A stretch of DNA of 64,000 nucleotides. It comes from Collinsella tanakaei YIT 12063 (GTDB lineage: Bacteria > Actinomycetota > Coriobacteriia > Coriobacteriales > Coriobacteriaceae). The stretch lies in contig NZ_JH126467.1 in the NCBI RefSeq assembly GCF_000225705.1, positions 445,435-509,434 of the forward strand. Reading direction: 5' to 3'. Below the pieces are notes generated by a model, which was not told where the DNA came from, ran no database searches, and saw nothing but the letters and a program-made list of their open reading frames with translations. A program made the position numbers and the translations under genes. Position 1 is the stretch's first letter, and each line of letters begins with the position of its first letter. Shown here in pieces: positions 1 to 8,868 of the stretch.

Positions 1-163
1 TCGCGAAGAGCTTGTCCGTGCCGGGGACGGTCGTGCCGTCCTCGTACTTCACGATGGTCGTGATGTTGACCCCAACCAGCTCCGCGAGCCTGCCCTGCGT
101 TATGTCTGCCTTGCCGCGCATCCCGCGGATGTTCGCCGCCAGCTCGCTGTTATCGAATTTCAC
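1..163 (-). CDS. Cro-like XRE-family HTH protein, C-terminus beyond the window
   Basis: The minus strand from a GTG at 163 reads about 54 residues before the window ends. The segment has a classic helix-turn-helix of the XRE/HTH_3 type: ITQGRLAELVGVNITTI followed by KYEDGTTVPGTDKL. A perfect AGGAGG lies just upstream of the GTG. The start overlaps the end of the preceding small gene by 14 bases, so the two are probably translationally coupled. It sits at the end of a three-gene run transcribed away from the second HTH gene at 648, the usual repressor/anti-repressor layout of temperate phages. The Cro-like role is inferred from that layout. Confidence 0.6.
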   Translation of the reverse strand, partial: MKFDNSELAANIRGMRGKADITQGRLAELVGVNITTIVKYEDGTTVPGTDKLFA

Positions 164-329
164 GTTCAGCCTCCTTTCTCGTTCGGTCGTACGCGATAGA
201 TCCCAGATACGTGCCGAATAGAAACATCGAGAGAAGCAGAAGCGCCTCCCTCGCTTTCTGGTCTGTTTGCGCCAGCGCTAGGACTGTGCAAAAGACCTGA
301 AAGAAGACCAGCACGAAGCGGACAATCAT
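150..329 (-). CDS. Small two-helix membrane protein of the element (59 aa)
   Basis: ATG at 329 follows directly on the stop codon of the upstream small gene, with GGGAGG as ribosome site. The protein has two hydrophobic stretches, about residues 1-20 (starting MIVRFVLVFFQVF) and 31-50 (ALLLLSMFLFGTYLGSIAY), and a charged tail (DRTRKEAEREIR). No family is recognised. The gene is too short for standard ORF callers and could be missed. Tight packing with both neighbours and the good ribosome site are the main support. Confidence 0.55.
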   Translation of the reverse strand: MIVRFVLVFFQVFCTVLALAQTDQKAREALLLLSMFLFGTYLGSIAYDRTRKEAEREIR

Positions 330-485
330 CTAGCGCCTCCCGTACCTTCCATCGCACCGTCTCCTCGCGGCAGCGGTCCCCTGCTTGAACCCGATGAGCA
401 GGATGCCCATAGAGAACATCGGGAACGACCAAGGCCCCGGCGACAGCGCCGCGATGACCATGAGCACCGTTGAGACGAAGTACAT
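330..485 (-). CDS. Small membrane protein of the element (51 aa)
   Basis: ATG at 485 is preceded by AAGGAGGTGG at good spacing, which chooses it over the upstream in-frame ATG. The protein begins MYFVSTVLMVIAAL, has a second apolar stretch (FPMFSMGILLIGF) and a strongly basic tail with several arginines. It is the first gene after the leftward promoter at 535-562. The function is unknown; holin-like or regulatory membrane roles cannot be told apart from sequence alone. Confidence 0.5.
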   Translation of the reverse strand: MYFVSTVLMVIAALSPGPWSFPMFSMGILLIGFKQGTAAARRRCDGRYGRR

Positions 486-507
486 CGGATACCACCTCCT
501 TGGTGAT

Positions 508-588
508 GGTGCAACTTCTTGCACCGCTCCATTTACTATAGTGATATTTTCTGCACCGTCAATAGTAAAGGCAATAATTTTTTGCACC
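508..588. promoter_or_regulatory. Operator array between divergent phage promoters
   Basis: TGCACC occurs at 520-525, 552-557 and 583-588, so the copies are 32 and 31 bases apart, close to three helical turns. The first forms an 18-bp dyad, GGTGCAA-CTTC-TTGCACC (508-525). An inverted pair TTTACTAT/ATAGTAAA also brackets the leftward promoter. The boxes overlap the -35 of the rightward promoter and lie next to that of the leftward one. Binding by the HTH proteins on either side is inference. Confidence 0.55.
535..562 (-). promoter_or_regulatory. Leftward promoter of the small-gene operon
   Basis: On the minus strand, TTGACG (-35, 557-562) is separated by 16 bases from TATAGT (-10, 535-540). 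Both hexamers match the sigma-70 consensus at five of six positions. Confidence 0.55.
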
Positions 589-610
589 ATGGGTAATTTT
601 TTTATATAAT
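582..610 (+). promoter_or_regulatory. Rightward promoter of the HTH repressor operon
   Basis: A perfect TATAAT (605-610) stands 17 bases after TTGCAC (582-587), which overlaps the third TGCACC box. Start codon of the HTH gene is about 38 bases downstream of the -10. Confidence 0.55.
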
Positions 611-647
611 TGCTATTGCATTGGGACATAGAGAAAGAGGCCTGATT

Positions 648-1019
648 ATGAAGTTGGCGCTCGCTGAATATCGCGATAAAGCAAGGTTAAGCCAGACGGC
701 ACTTGCTAAAGCTATAGGCAAATCAGTCAGGACAATTAAGATGTGGGAAGCAGGGGAATCGTTTCCCAATGCAGAATCTCTATGGAACATATCAGTAGTT
801 CTTGGAACTGACCCAAACACTTTAATGGGCTGGTACGACGCCCATCCCCGCCAGGACGCTCCGCCGTTCTCGCAAGACGAGCTGACCCTTGTAGACAACT
901 ACCGAAACTGCACGCCACAGTGGAAGACCAACGTGTCCATGACCGCCCTTGCCGCCGCTGGCGAGTCTTTAAAGGTGTCCGAATCTGCTCCACTTGCCGC
1001 TGAGGGGGTGAGCGCGTGA
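648..1019 (+). CDS. XRE-family HTH repressor (123 aa)
   Basis: The ATG at 648 with an AAGAGG site upstream is preferred to the earlier in-frame TTG at 621. Residues 1-60 form an HTH_3 domain: LSQTALAKAIGKSVRTIKMW followed by an ESFPNAESLWNISVVLGTDP segment typical of phage and ICE regulators. The C-terminal half has no clear peptidase active site, so it is probably not a self-cleaving CI-type repressor. It is the first gene of the rightward operon, and its stop overlaps the next start. Confidence 0.75.
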   Translation: MKLALAEYRDKARLSQTALAKAIGKSVRTIKMWEAGESFPNAESLWNISVVLGTDPNTLMGWYDAHPRQDAPPFSQDELTLVDNYRNCTPQWKTNVSMTALAAAGESLKVSESAPLAAEGVSA

Positions 1020-1525
1020 TCGATTGGGTCATGCAGAAGTTCGCCGACTGGCTCATGGCGGACGGCAACGTCATCGCGTTCGCCATCAGATACCCGCTGC
1101 AATCAGCCGCGGCATCGCTCGTCCTGCTCAGCATAGGATTCGCTTTCGGAAACATCTTCGGACAATCCAAAGCCGGGGTTCCGAAACAGAAGAGCATATG
1201 GAGGGCCAGGCGGGAGCAAAAGCTCAAAGAGAAGATGCTTTTCAAAAAGCGCATGGAAATGGTCGCCGCCATCGAGCACATGCCGCATCAGCGCCAAAGG
1301 ATAGTCCTGCATGCCATAGCAAACGGCGAATTCGTCTCATCCAAGAGCACTGACGCCCAGGCCATGACCCTGCTCAAGGAGGGGTATCTGAACGCCGCGG
1401 GGGGAAATGGAATCGGAGATATGGTCTTCACTCCTCCTACGTGGCTTGTAGAGCTGGTGAACACGAACGACAAGGCGCTTGCATCGGTCGAGAAGGCGGC
1501 AGCGATCTACAAATCGGAGGAATAG
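1016..1525 (+). CDS. Membrane-anchored protein, possible superinfection-exclusion (SieB-like) family
   Basis: Starts at GTG 1016, overlapping the stop of the repressor gene by four bases, so it is probably co-translated with it. The 169-residue protein has one hydrophobic segment (about residues 26-47, SAAASLVLLSIGFAFGNIFG) followed by a basic linker (WRARREQKLKEK) and a cytoplasmic C-terminal domain. That domain has a pattern (RIVLHAIANGE ... LLKEGYLNAAGG ... FTPPTWLVELVN) recalling the C-terminal half of SieB-type exclusion proteins. The family link is by eye and weak. Co-expression with a repressor in a lysogen fits such a role. Confidence 0.5.
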   Translation: MIDWVMQKFADWLMADGNVIAFAIRYPLQSAAASLVLLSIGFAFGNIFGQSKAGVPKQKSIWRARREQKLKEKMLFKKRMEMVAAIEHMPHQRQRIVLHAIANGEFVSSKSTDAQAMTLLKEGYLNAAGGNGIGDMVFTPPTWLVELVNTNDKALASVEKAAAIYKSEE

Positions 1526-1527
1526 GA

Positions 1528-1713
1528 ATGGGACTGCTAGACGTGTTCAAGAAGCCACCGACCAAGGTCACGGGCAACCCGTTCGGCACGAAGCGAGTCG
1601 AGACCACGTATACGAGGGTGGAGATGACGCCAGAAGCGATGGAGAAGGCTAGGCGCGACGTGGAGCGCAAGGCTCTTGAAATGCGCGTGAACGATCCTGA
1701 GGACAAGGGATGA
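1528..1713 (+). CDS. Small element protein with KVTG-type N-terminal motif (61 aa)
   Basis: ATG at 1528 follows GGAGG two bases after the previous stop. The protein is charged, with a likely helix near the C-terminus (EAMEKARRDVERKALEMR). Its first 21 residues (MGLLDVFKKPPTKVTGNPF...) closely match the first residues of the next gene product, at both the protein and DNA levels. No known family is recognised. It lies in the rightward operon. Confidence 0.6.
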   Translation: MGLLDVFKKPPTKVTGNPFGTKRVETTYTRVEMTPEAMEKARRDVERKALEMRVNDPEDKG

Positions 1714-2105
1714 TGGCGATGGGATTGCTAGGCTTCATGAAGGCACCCGCCAAGGTCACGGGCACCCCGTTCCATGCGGCGGACGGATACGACACGGTGG
1801 AGTCAATCGAGCGCTTGGGCACCGAGCTTCTAGATCTGGCAGAGCGCGAGGGAGCCGATGTCACCGAAGCGCGCGCGGCGCTCAGCTCGTCAAAGGGCTG
1901 CACGCGCGATGTCTCATTTGACGGCGGCCAGTCTCATTACGCGAAGAGGAACAAAAAAGATGGGTGGAGCGTCCACATAGACGTGGACGATGACCGCAGG
2001 CGCTTCGCGTTCTCCACCGGAGACAGAAAACACGTAACACACGTGGTCGCAACGCGCGACATGGCGCTCGACTATCTGAAAGCGAACGGCAAGCGAATCA
2101 AATAA
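1710..2105 (+). CDS. Element protein with KVTG-type N-terminal motif (131 aa)
   Basis: The start overlaps the previous stop (ATGATG); ATG codons at 1710, 1713 and 1719 are all possible. The N-terminus MGLLGFMKAPAKVTGTPF repeats that of the upstream gene. The rest is a soluble alpha/beta-looking domain, with a polar central part (YAKRNKKDGWSVHIDVDDD) and a conserved-looking end (VVATRDMALDYLKANGKRIK). The family is unknown. It is the last gene of the repressor operon before the hairpin at 2104-2152. Confidence 0.6.
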   Translation: MMAMGLLGFMKAPAKVTGTPFHAADGYDTVESIERLGTELLDLAEREGADVTEARAALSSSKGCTRDVSFDGGQSHYAKRNKKDGWSVHIDVDDDRRRFAFSTGDRKHVTHVVATRDMALDYLKANGKRIK

Positions 2106-2152
2106 AAAAACTCCCCCTCCACCATGCTTGGGGATCGTTCTGATGGAGGGGG
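2104..2152 (-). terminator. Rho-independent terminator, minus-strand orientation
   Basis: CCCCCTCCA (2113-2121) pairs with TGGAGGGGG (2144-2152). The uridine tract lies on the minus strand (2110-2104), so it would stop leftward transcripts, for which no gene is visible. It may shield the repressor operon from antisense transcription or end an unannotated RNA. Confidence 0.5.
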
Positions 2153-2228
2153 ATGGCTGGCGGGCGCTCGTGTTAATGATGTGCGTCGGAAGCGAATGGC
2201 GTTGACGGTATCCGAAAGGTGGGGTTAA

Positions 2229-2369
2229 ATGAACAGCAACAGTACCCCGCACGCGACCCACGGAAGTGGAGCGAACCAGGCGGGGTCGTTTTCTATCGCG
2301 CAAGCGTGCCAGCGGTCGCATCCTCCGCGACATCATTCAATTATTGGTATTTTGGTAAAAATAATTTGA
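2229..2369 (+). CDS. Possible small protein (46 aa), weakly supported
   Basis: An ATG at 2229 with GGTGGGG upstream opens a 46-codon frame (MNSNSTPHATHGSG...) that ends at a TGA inside the -35 box of the next promoter. The composition is polar with an aliphatic end (SIIGILVKII). Nothing but the ribosome-like site supports it. The rest of the 375-base gap 2106-2480 holds the terminator, promoter and leader RNA listed separately. Confidence 0.25.
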   Translation: MNSNSTPHATHGSGANQAGSFSIAQACQRSHPPRHHSIIGILVKII

Positions 2370-2393
2370 CATTTCTCGCCAGTGAACAATAAT
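2366..2393 (+). promoter_or_regulatory. Promoter of the leader RNA and NYN gene
   Basis: Perfect TTGACA (2366-2371), 16-base spacer, AATAAT (2388-2393). Transcription should begin near 2400. This gives the NYN gene its own promoter, separate from the repressor operon. Confidence 0.65.
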
Positions 2394-2399
2394 TGGTGT

Positions 2400-2470
2400 C
2401 AGATTCGGCCCTAGGCGAGATGCCCCGCAACGATAAGCGGTGTGCGTAAGCCTAGGGCCTTTATTTTTTT
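2400..2470 (+). ncRNA. Short structured leader RNA ending in an intrinsic terminator
   Basis: A predicted transcript of about 70 nt folds into one long hairpin. The outer stem is ten perfect pairs, GGCCCTAGGC (2407-2416) with GCCTAGGGCC (2450-2459). The 33-nt interior can form a further four-pair stem (2420-2423/2444-2447) and a CCGC/GCGG stem (2425-2428/2437-2440) with an eight-base loop. A TTTATTTTTTT tract follows at once (2460-2470). The nuclease start codon is only 10 bases beyond, so most transcripts should stop before it. It could be an attenuator, a riboswitch-like leader, or a stand-alone RNA partner of the nuclease, as in type III toxin-antitoxin loci. Confidence 0.5.
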
Positions 2471-2480
2471 GGAGCCAAAT

Positions 2481-3176
2481 ATGACCAAGACCGCGATACT
2501 CGTAGATGGCGGATTCTACCGCAAGCGCGCGAAGGCGCTATGGGGAGAAAAGAGCCCCGAAGAGCGAGCCGAAGAACTGAACCGCTATGTCTTCAGGCAC
2601 ATCCTCGAAAAGTCGGACGGGAAATCGGAGCGCGAGCTGTACCGCATCTTCTATTACGATTGCCCTCCGGTTCAGAGGACCGTGTATCATCCGCTCTTAA
2701 AGCGCAACATCGACTTCGGCAAAGCTGAAACGTACCGGTGGACGCTCGATTTCTTCGATGAACTCAAGTGCAAGCGCAAGATGGCACTGCGAATGGGCAA
2801 GCTCTCTGACGTTCGACCGCATTTCGCACTCGACCCCGAAAAAGTCAAGCGGCTTTGCTCGGGCGCGATCGGCGTGGAAGACCTCGATGAGCGCGACTTC
2901 CACATCTCGTTCTCGCAAAAGGGGGTGGACATGCGACTCGGACTCGATATCTCCTCGCTCGCGTACGAAGGCATCGTCTCGCAAATCATCCTCGTTTCGG
3001 GAGACAGCGACTTCGTTCCCGCCGCCAAGATAGCGCGTAGAAAGGGTATCGACTTTATCCTTGACCCTATGGGGAACTCCATCAGCAGCGACCTGATGGA
3101 ACACGTCGATGGCAAAGAATCGTTCACCGATAGGGACCCCATGGACAAGCCGGCGCGAAAGAAGCATCAGAAGTAA
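2481..3176 (+). CDS. NYN-domain (PIN-like) ribonuclease
   Basis: The ATG at 2481 is chosen because it lies beyond the terminator and has GGAG upstream; the in-frame GTG at 2442 lies inside the hairpin. The 231-residue protein spans a NYN/PIN-like nuclease fold: ILVDGGF (Asp9), GVDMRLGLD (Asp150, Asp156) and SGDSDF (Asp175/177) supply the acidic metal-binding residues. An insertion between the first and second motifs carries many charged residues. The C-terminal tail is basic (KPARKKHQK). Such proteins cleave RNA in known families and are common in mobile elements. Placement behind a terminated leader RNA in a prophage suggests a regulated toxin or anti-phage effector; this is inference. Confidence 0.8.
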   Translation: MTKTAILVDGGFYRKRAKALWGEKSPEERAEELNRYVFRHILEKSDGKSERELYRIFYYDCPPVQRTVYHPLLKRNIDFGKAETYRWTLDFFDELKCKRKMALRMGKLSDVRPHFALDPEKVKRLCSGAIGVEDLDERDFHISFSQKGVDMRLGLDISSLAYEGIVSQIILVSGDSDFVPAAKIARRKGIDFILDPMGNSISSDLMEHVDGKESFTDRDPMDKPARKKHQK

Positions 3177-3193
3177 CGGGGAAAACATGATTA

Positions 3194-3234
3194 GCCCCGC
3201 TCCCCCATCAGCTTGCAGGCGAGGGGAACGGGGC
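3194..3234. terminator. GC-rich hairpin between convergent genes
   Basis: GCCCCG (3194-3199) pairs with CGGGGC (3229-3234), with an inner CCCC/GGGG stem. It lies between the converging NYN and YjcQ-like genes and may end both, but no strong uridine tract is present on either strand. Confidence 0.35.
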
Positions 3235-3306
3235 CGTCACCACCACCAACAACAGCTGTAGAACGGCCTACGGGCCATCGTGATTGGAGGCGTACCCATT
3301 ATGCCA

Positions 3307-3636
3307 TCAAACGAACGGGATGGCGGACTTAGCTTCCTTAACGAAATCGAGCGCCTTCTGCATCATGGAGTTCTCCATCATGAACTCGACACCCTCGATA
3401 GTCACGCTCGGGTTCACGACCTGCACCACGTCACCAGAGGGTTTATGCACTACAACCACGCCGCGAATGTAGCCCCTGTTGGCGAGGTCTGCCACGATGG
3501 CCGTCCAGTACCTCTCGTTGATGCCGAGCGCTTCGGCGGAGAACTTGAGCGGGTCAGGGTCGATTCCCGATTTCAGACACTCGTACAGGTATTTGAGGAT
3601 CGTGTACATGATGACGTGCATATCGTCTCTGGCCAC
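3307..3636 (-). CDS. YjcQ-like phage protein
   Basis: The 109-residue product matches the YjcQ family pattern: an N-terminal winged-helix-like part (VIMYTILKYLYECLKSG ... YWTAIVADLANRGYIRGVVV) and the typical end VTIEGVEFMMENSMMQKAL. YjcQ proteins are found in Firmicute and actinobacterial prophages and have no proven function. GGGAGG precedes the ATG at 3636. The gene is divergent from the integrase with only 35 bases between the two starts, so their promoters must overlap. Confidence 0.7.
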   Translation of the reverse strand: MARDDMHVIMYTILKYLYECLKSGIDPDPLKFSAEALGINERYWTAIVADLANRGYIRGVVVVHKPSGDVVQVVNPSVTIEGVEFMMENSMMQKALDFVKEAKSAIPFV

Positions 3637-3671
3637 GTTGGAACCTCCCGTCTCTATGGGGTGATTTGATT

Positions 3672-4907
3672 ATGGCACAGTCTCGTAACTCATGGGGCAG
3701 CAACAACCCCGCGCGCCGCAAGGGATACCGCACCCTGCGCTACTGGGCGGACGAGCACGACGGCAGGGGCTACGTGCGCCACACGATGACCATCAAGGGC
3801 ACCAAGCGCGACGGGGACGCCAAGCTCGCCGAGCTGCGCGTGAAGCACGGTGCGGATGCTCCGATGCCGACGGTCGGACAGGCTTACGAGCTGTGGTACC
3901 TCCCGGACTGCCACGCCAGGCTGGAGGTGTACGAGCGCACGGGCAAGCCGGGCAAGCGCGGCGAGACCTTGAAGCCGTCCAGCATGCGGCAGATCGAGAG
4001 CGCGTGGAGGGCTCACGTCGCTCCGCGATGGGCATCCGTCTCGATCGGGGACGTGCGGTACACGGACGTGCAGCAGTGGCTTGATTCGAAGACCGAGCAG
4101 ACAGCGCAGCGCTGCATCTCGATTCTCAAATCGACGCTCAACTTCTGTATGCTCAACGAGGTCATAGACAAGAACGTGGCGGCATATGACTACCGCATGC
4201 CCACCGCCTGTAAGTCCCACGGCGATGGCACGTTCACGCTCGGGCAGCTGTCAAACATCTGGCGCGAGCTCTACGGGAGCTACGCGGAAGCGGCGTTCAT
4301 TCTCATGGCGTTCGACGGCGCACGCACCGGCGAAGCGCTCGCCCCGCTGCTGTCAGAGGTCGAAGAGGTGGAGGTGGAGGGCTACCGCATGGCTTCCGTC
4401 CCCTTTATGCGGCAGGTGGATGACGGCGGCGCCGTGTCGCTCGACCAAGACCTCAAGAACGTATGGTCTCCGCGCTCGTCAGTGCTGCCGCAGCCGTTCG
4501 CCGACCGCATATTGCAAATCAAGGCGGAGCGCGAATCTGAGGGCTGCACTTACTTGTCCGATGACGGCACCGGTTCCCCGCTCCCACAGCGCATCGAGCG
4601 CCGCGAGTACTACGCCGCGCTCGGCCGCGCCGGTATCCCCCGCCAGCAGATGAGGGCGCTTCGCCGCTCGTGGAGGTCTTGGGTCTCCACGCGGGGAATC
4701 AGCCCCGAGATCCTTGAGAAGATGATGGGGCACGTGGGACTTGGGACGACTGGACGGCATTATTTGAAAATGGATAAGGAGCTTTTGGCAAAAGAAGTCC
4801 ACCGCGCCTTCGCGGCGAATCCGGTGGAGTTGGAATGGTCTCCCGTTGGGATAAATTGGGATACAGACGCTTTATGCAAGCCTTCTACCTGCGGAAATGC
4901 AAAATAG
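3672..4907 (+). CDS. int: Tyrosine-family site-specific integrase
   Basis: The 411-residue protein has an N-terminal AP2-like arm-binding region, a SAM-like core-binding domain (about residues 65-170) and a catalytic domain. The box I arginine is in DGARTGEAL (near residue 216), box II is MRALRRSW, and the end has MMGHVGLGTTGRHYLK with the histidine and catalytic tyrosine. The usual first histidine of the box II HxxR motif is replaced by arginine, a tolerated change in some integrases. ATG 3672 is preferred to TTG 3666. The gene lies at the element edge, as expected, but no tRNA or clear attachment repeat is visible beside it. Confidence 0.9.
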   Translation: MAQSRNSWGSNNPARRKGYRTLRYWADEHDGRGYVRHTMTIKGTKRDGDAKLAELRVKHGADAPMPTVGQAYELWYLPDCHARLEVYERTGKPGKRGETLKPSSMRQIESAWRAHVAPRWASVSIGDVRYTDVQQWLDSKTEQTAQRCISILKSTLNFCMLNEVIDKNVAAYDYRMPTACKSHGDGTFTLGQLSNIWRELYGSYAEAAFILMAFDGARTGEALAPLLSEVEEVEVEGYRMASVPFMRQVDDGGAVSLDQDLKNVWSPRSSVLPQPFADRILQIKAERESEGCTYLSDDGTGSPLPQRIERREYYAALGRAGIPRQQMRALRRSWRSWVSTRGISPEILEKMMGHVGLGTTGRHYLKMDKELLAKEVHRAFAANPVELEWSPVGINWDTDALCKPSTCGNAK

Positions 4908-4956
4908 TCTAGATGCAGAAGATATAGCTTACAGAGAGCTTCAACTCACCAATTTA

Positions 4957-4991
4957 AACGACGACGTCTCCAAGGGGACGTCGTCGTTTTT
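4957..4991 (+). terminator. Rho-independent terminator after the integrase
   Basis: AACGACGACGTC (4957-4968) pairs perfectly with GACGTCGTCGTT (4977-4988), followed by a T run. It probably marks the boundary between the element and the sugar operon. Confidence 0.8.
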
Positions 4992-5004
4992 GCTTCACAC
5001 TCGA

Positions 5005-5043
5005 ACTCTAAACAAAAGCCGCGCACCAATGGGCACGCGGCTT
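5005..5043 (-). terminator. Rho-independent terminator of the EIIA gene
   Basis: On the minus strand AAGCCGCG and CGCGGCTT (5036-5043/5016-5023) form a stem followed by TTTGTTT. It ends the leftward sugar operon and converges with the terminator at 4957-4991. Confidence 0.7.
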
Positions 5044-5067
5044 ACACGCATATAAGCGAAAAGGAGG

Positions 5068-5613
5068 CTAGCGAGCGACCTTAAGAACGGCCTCGCCTGC
5101 AGAAACAGCGGAATCCTCGTCCGCGCACAGCTCTACAGAAGCGAACTCAGCGCTGTTGGAAACAGCCAGCACAACAACGTCCTTATAACCAGCAGAGGCG
5201 ATCTTACCGCGATCGATGCCCAGAATCGCCTGACCGGCAACTACGTGATCACCCTGGGCAACATAGCCGGTAAAGCCCTCTCCCTGCATGTTAACGGTAT
5301 CAACGCCCACATGCACCAGAACCTCGACGCCGTCATCGCCCTGGATGCCAACGGCATGGCCCATGGTAACGGTCACCGTGCCGGTAACGGGAGCATAAAC
5401 GACGTCGCCCTCGGGCCAAACGCCGCAACCCTTGCCGAGGACCTCGGAGCTAAAGACCGGATCGGGGATATCAGCCATCTTGCAAACGCGGCCCTTTACG
5501 GGAGCGCACAGCGTATCAGCAGAAACCTGAGCCGTTACGGATGCGGGCACCGCGGGCTTCTCGGGCTCCGCCGCCTTCTTAAACCTGTCAAAAAATCCCA
5601 TTGGATCCCCCAT
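5068..5613 (-). CDS. PTS glucose-type EIIA protein
   Basis: A 177-181-residue EIIA of the glucose family. The core has VFSSEVLGKGCGVWP, VYAPVTGTV, GHAVGIQ and VEVLVHVGVDTVNMQGEGF, where the histidine in LVHVG is the phosphorylation site. It accepts phosphate from HPr and passes it to an EIIB. The neighbouring PTS IIBC protein has no EIIA domain, so this separate protein probably serves it. Start may be ATG 5613 or ATG 5601 (MGFFDRFKK). A promoter-like pair (-10 TATTAT at 5700-5705, -35 TTGCGT at 5722-5727, minus strand) could give it independent expression. Confidence 0.85.
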   Translation of the reverse strand: MGDPMGFFDRFKKAAEPEKPAVPASVTAQVSADTLCAPVKGRVCKMADIPDPVFSSEVLGKGCGVWPEGDVVYAPVTGTVTVTMGHAVGIQGDDGVEVLVHVGVDTVNMQGEGFTGYVAQGDHVVAGQAILGIDRGKIASAGYKDVVVLAVSNSAEFASVELCADEDSAVSAGEAVLKVAR

Positions 5614-5670
5614 TCAAACATCGCACCACCTCATAAGGCGCAAGGATTTACACAACACTTCATGAGTGAA

Positions 5671-5697
5671 CGTTACCTGCCATACCAGCAGGTAACG
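5671..5697 (-). promoter_or_regulatory. Perfect 10-bp inverted repeat before the EIIA gene
   Basis: CGTTACCTGC (5671-5680) and GCAGGTAACG (5688-5697) are separated by seven bases. It lies just downstream of a possible -10 box at 5700-5705, so it may be an operator; as RNA it would be a stable hairpin between the glucosidase and EIIA genes. Confidence 0.45.
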
Positions 5698-5779
5698 CCA
5701 TAATAATACCACGCAAAGAGCACGCAAGCAGCACGCGTCGCACAGCCATTCGCACATGAGCGCCAACGCGTTCGATGGC

Positions 5780-8793
<3,014 letters not shown>

Positions 8794-8868
8794 GATCATT
8801 CCTTCCGCATAGTTTCATTAATACCTATTGTTCGGATGCCCCGTCCGGCGCCTGGACGAGAGATCCCA

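Noticed and set aside
1914-2336. 140-codon frame on the minus strand over the element gap
   Set aside because: It runs through the terminator hairpin at 2104-2152 and over an accepted gene; Arg/Pro-rich noise.
3280-3669. 129-codon plus-strand frame before the integrase
   Set aside because: Antisense to the YjcQ-like gene, which has the better ribosome site and a family match.
4890-4960. tRNA 3' end as attachment site after the integrase
   Set aside because: A CTCACCA is present but no T-arm or acceptor stem can be built around it.
5671-5697. Second RAT element before the EIIA gene
   Set aside because: The TTACCTGC arm is RAT-like, but the repeat is perfectly symmetric and lacks the asymmetric bulges of RAT.
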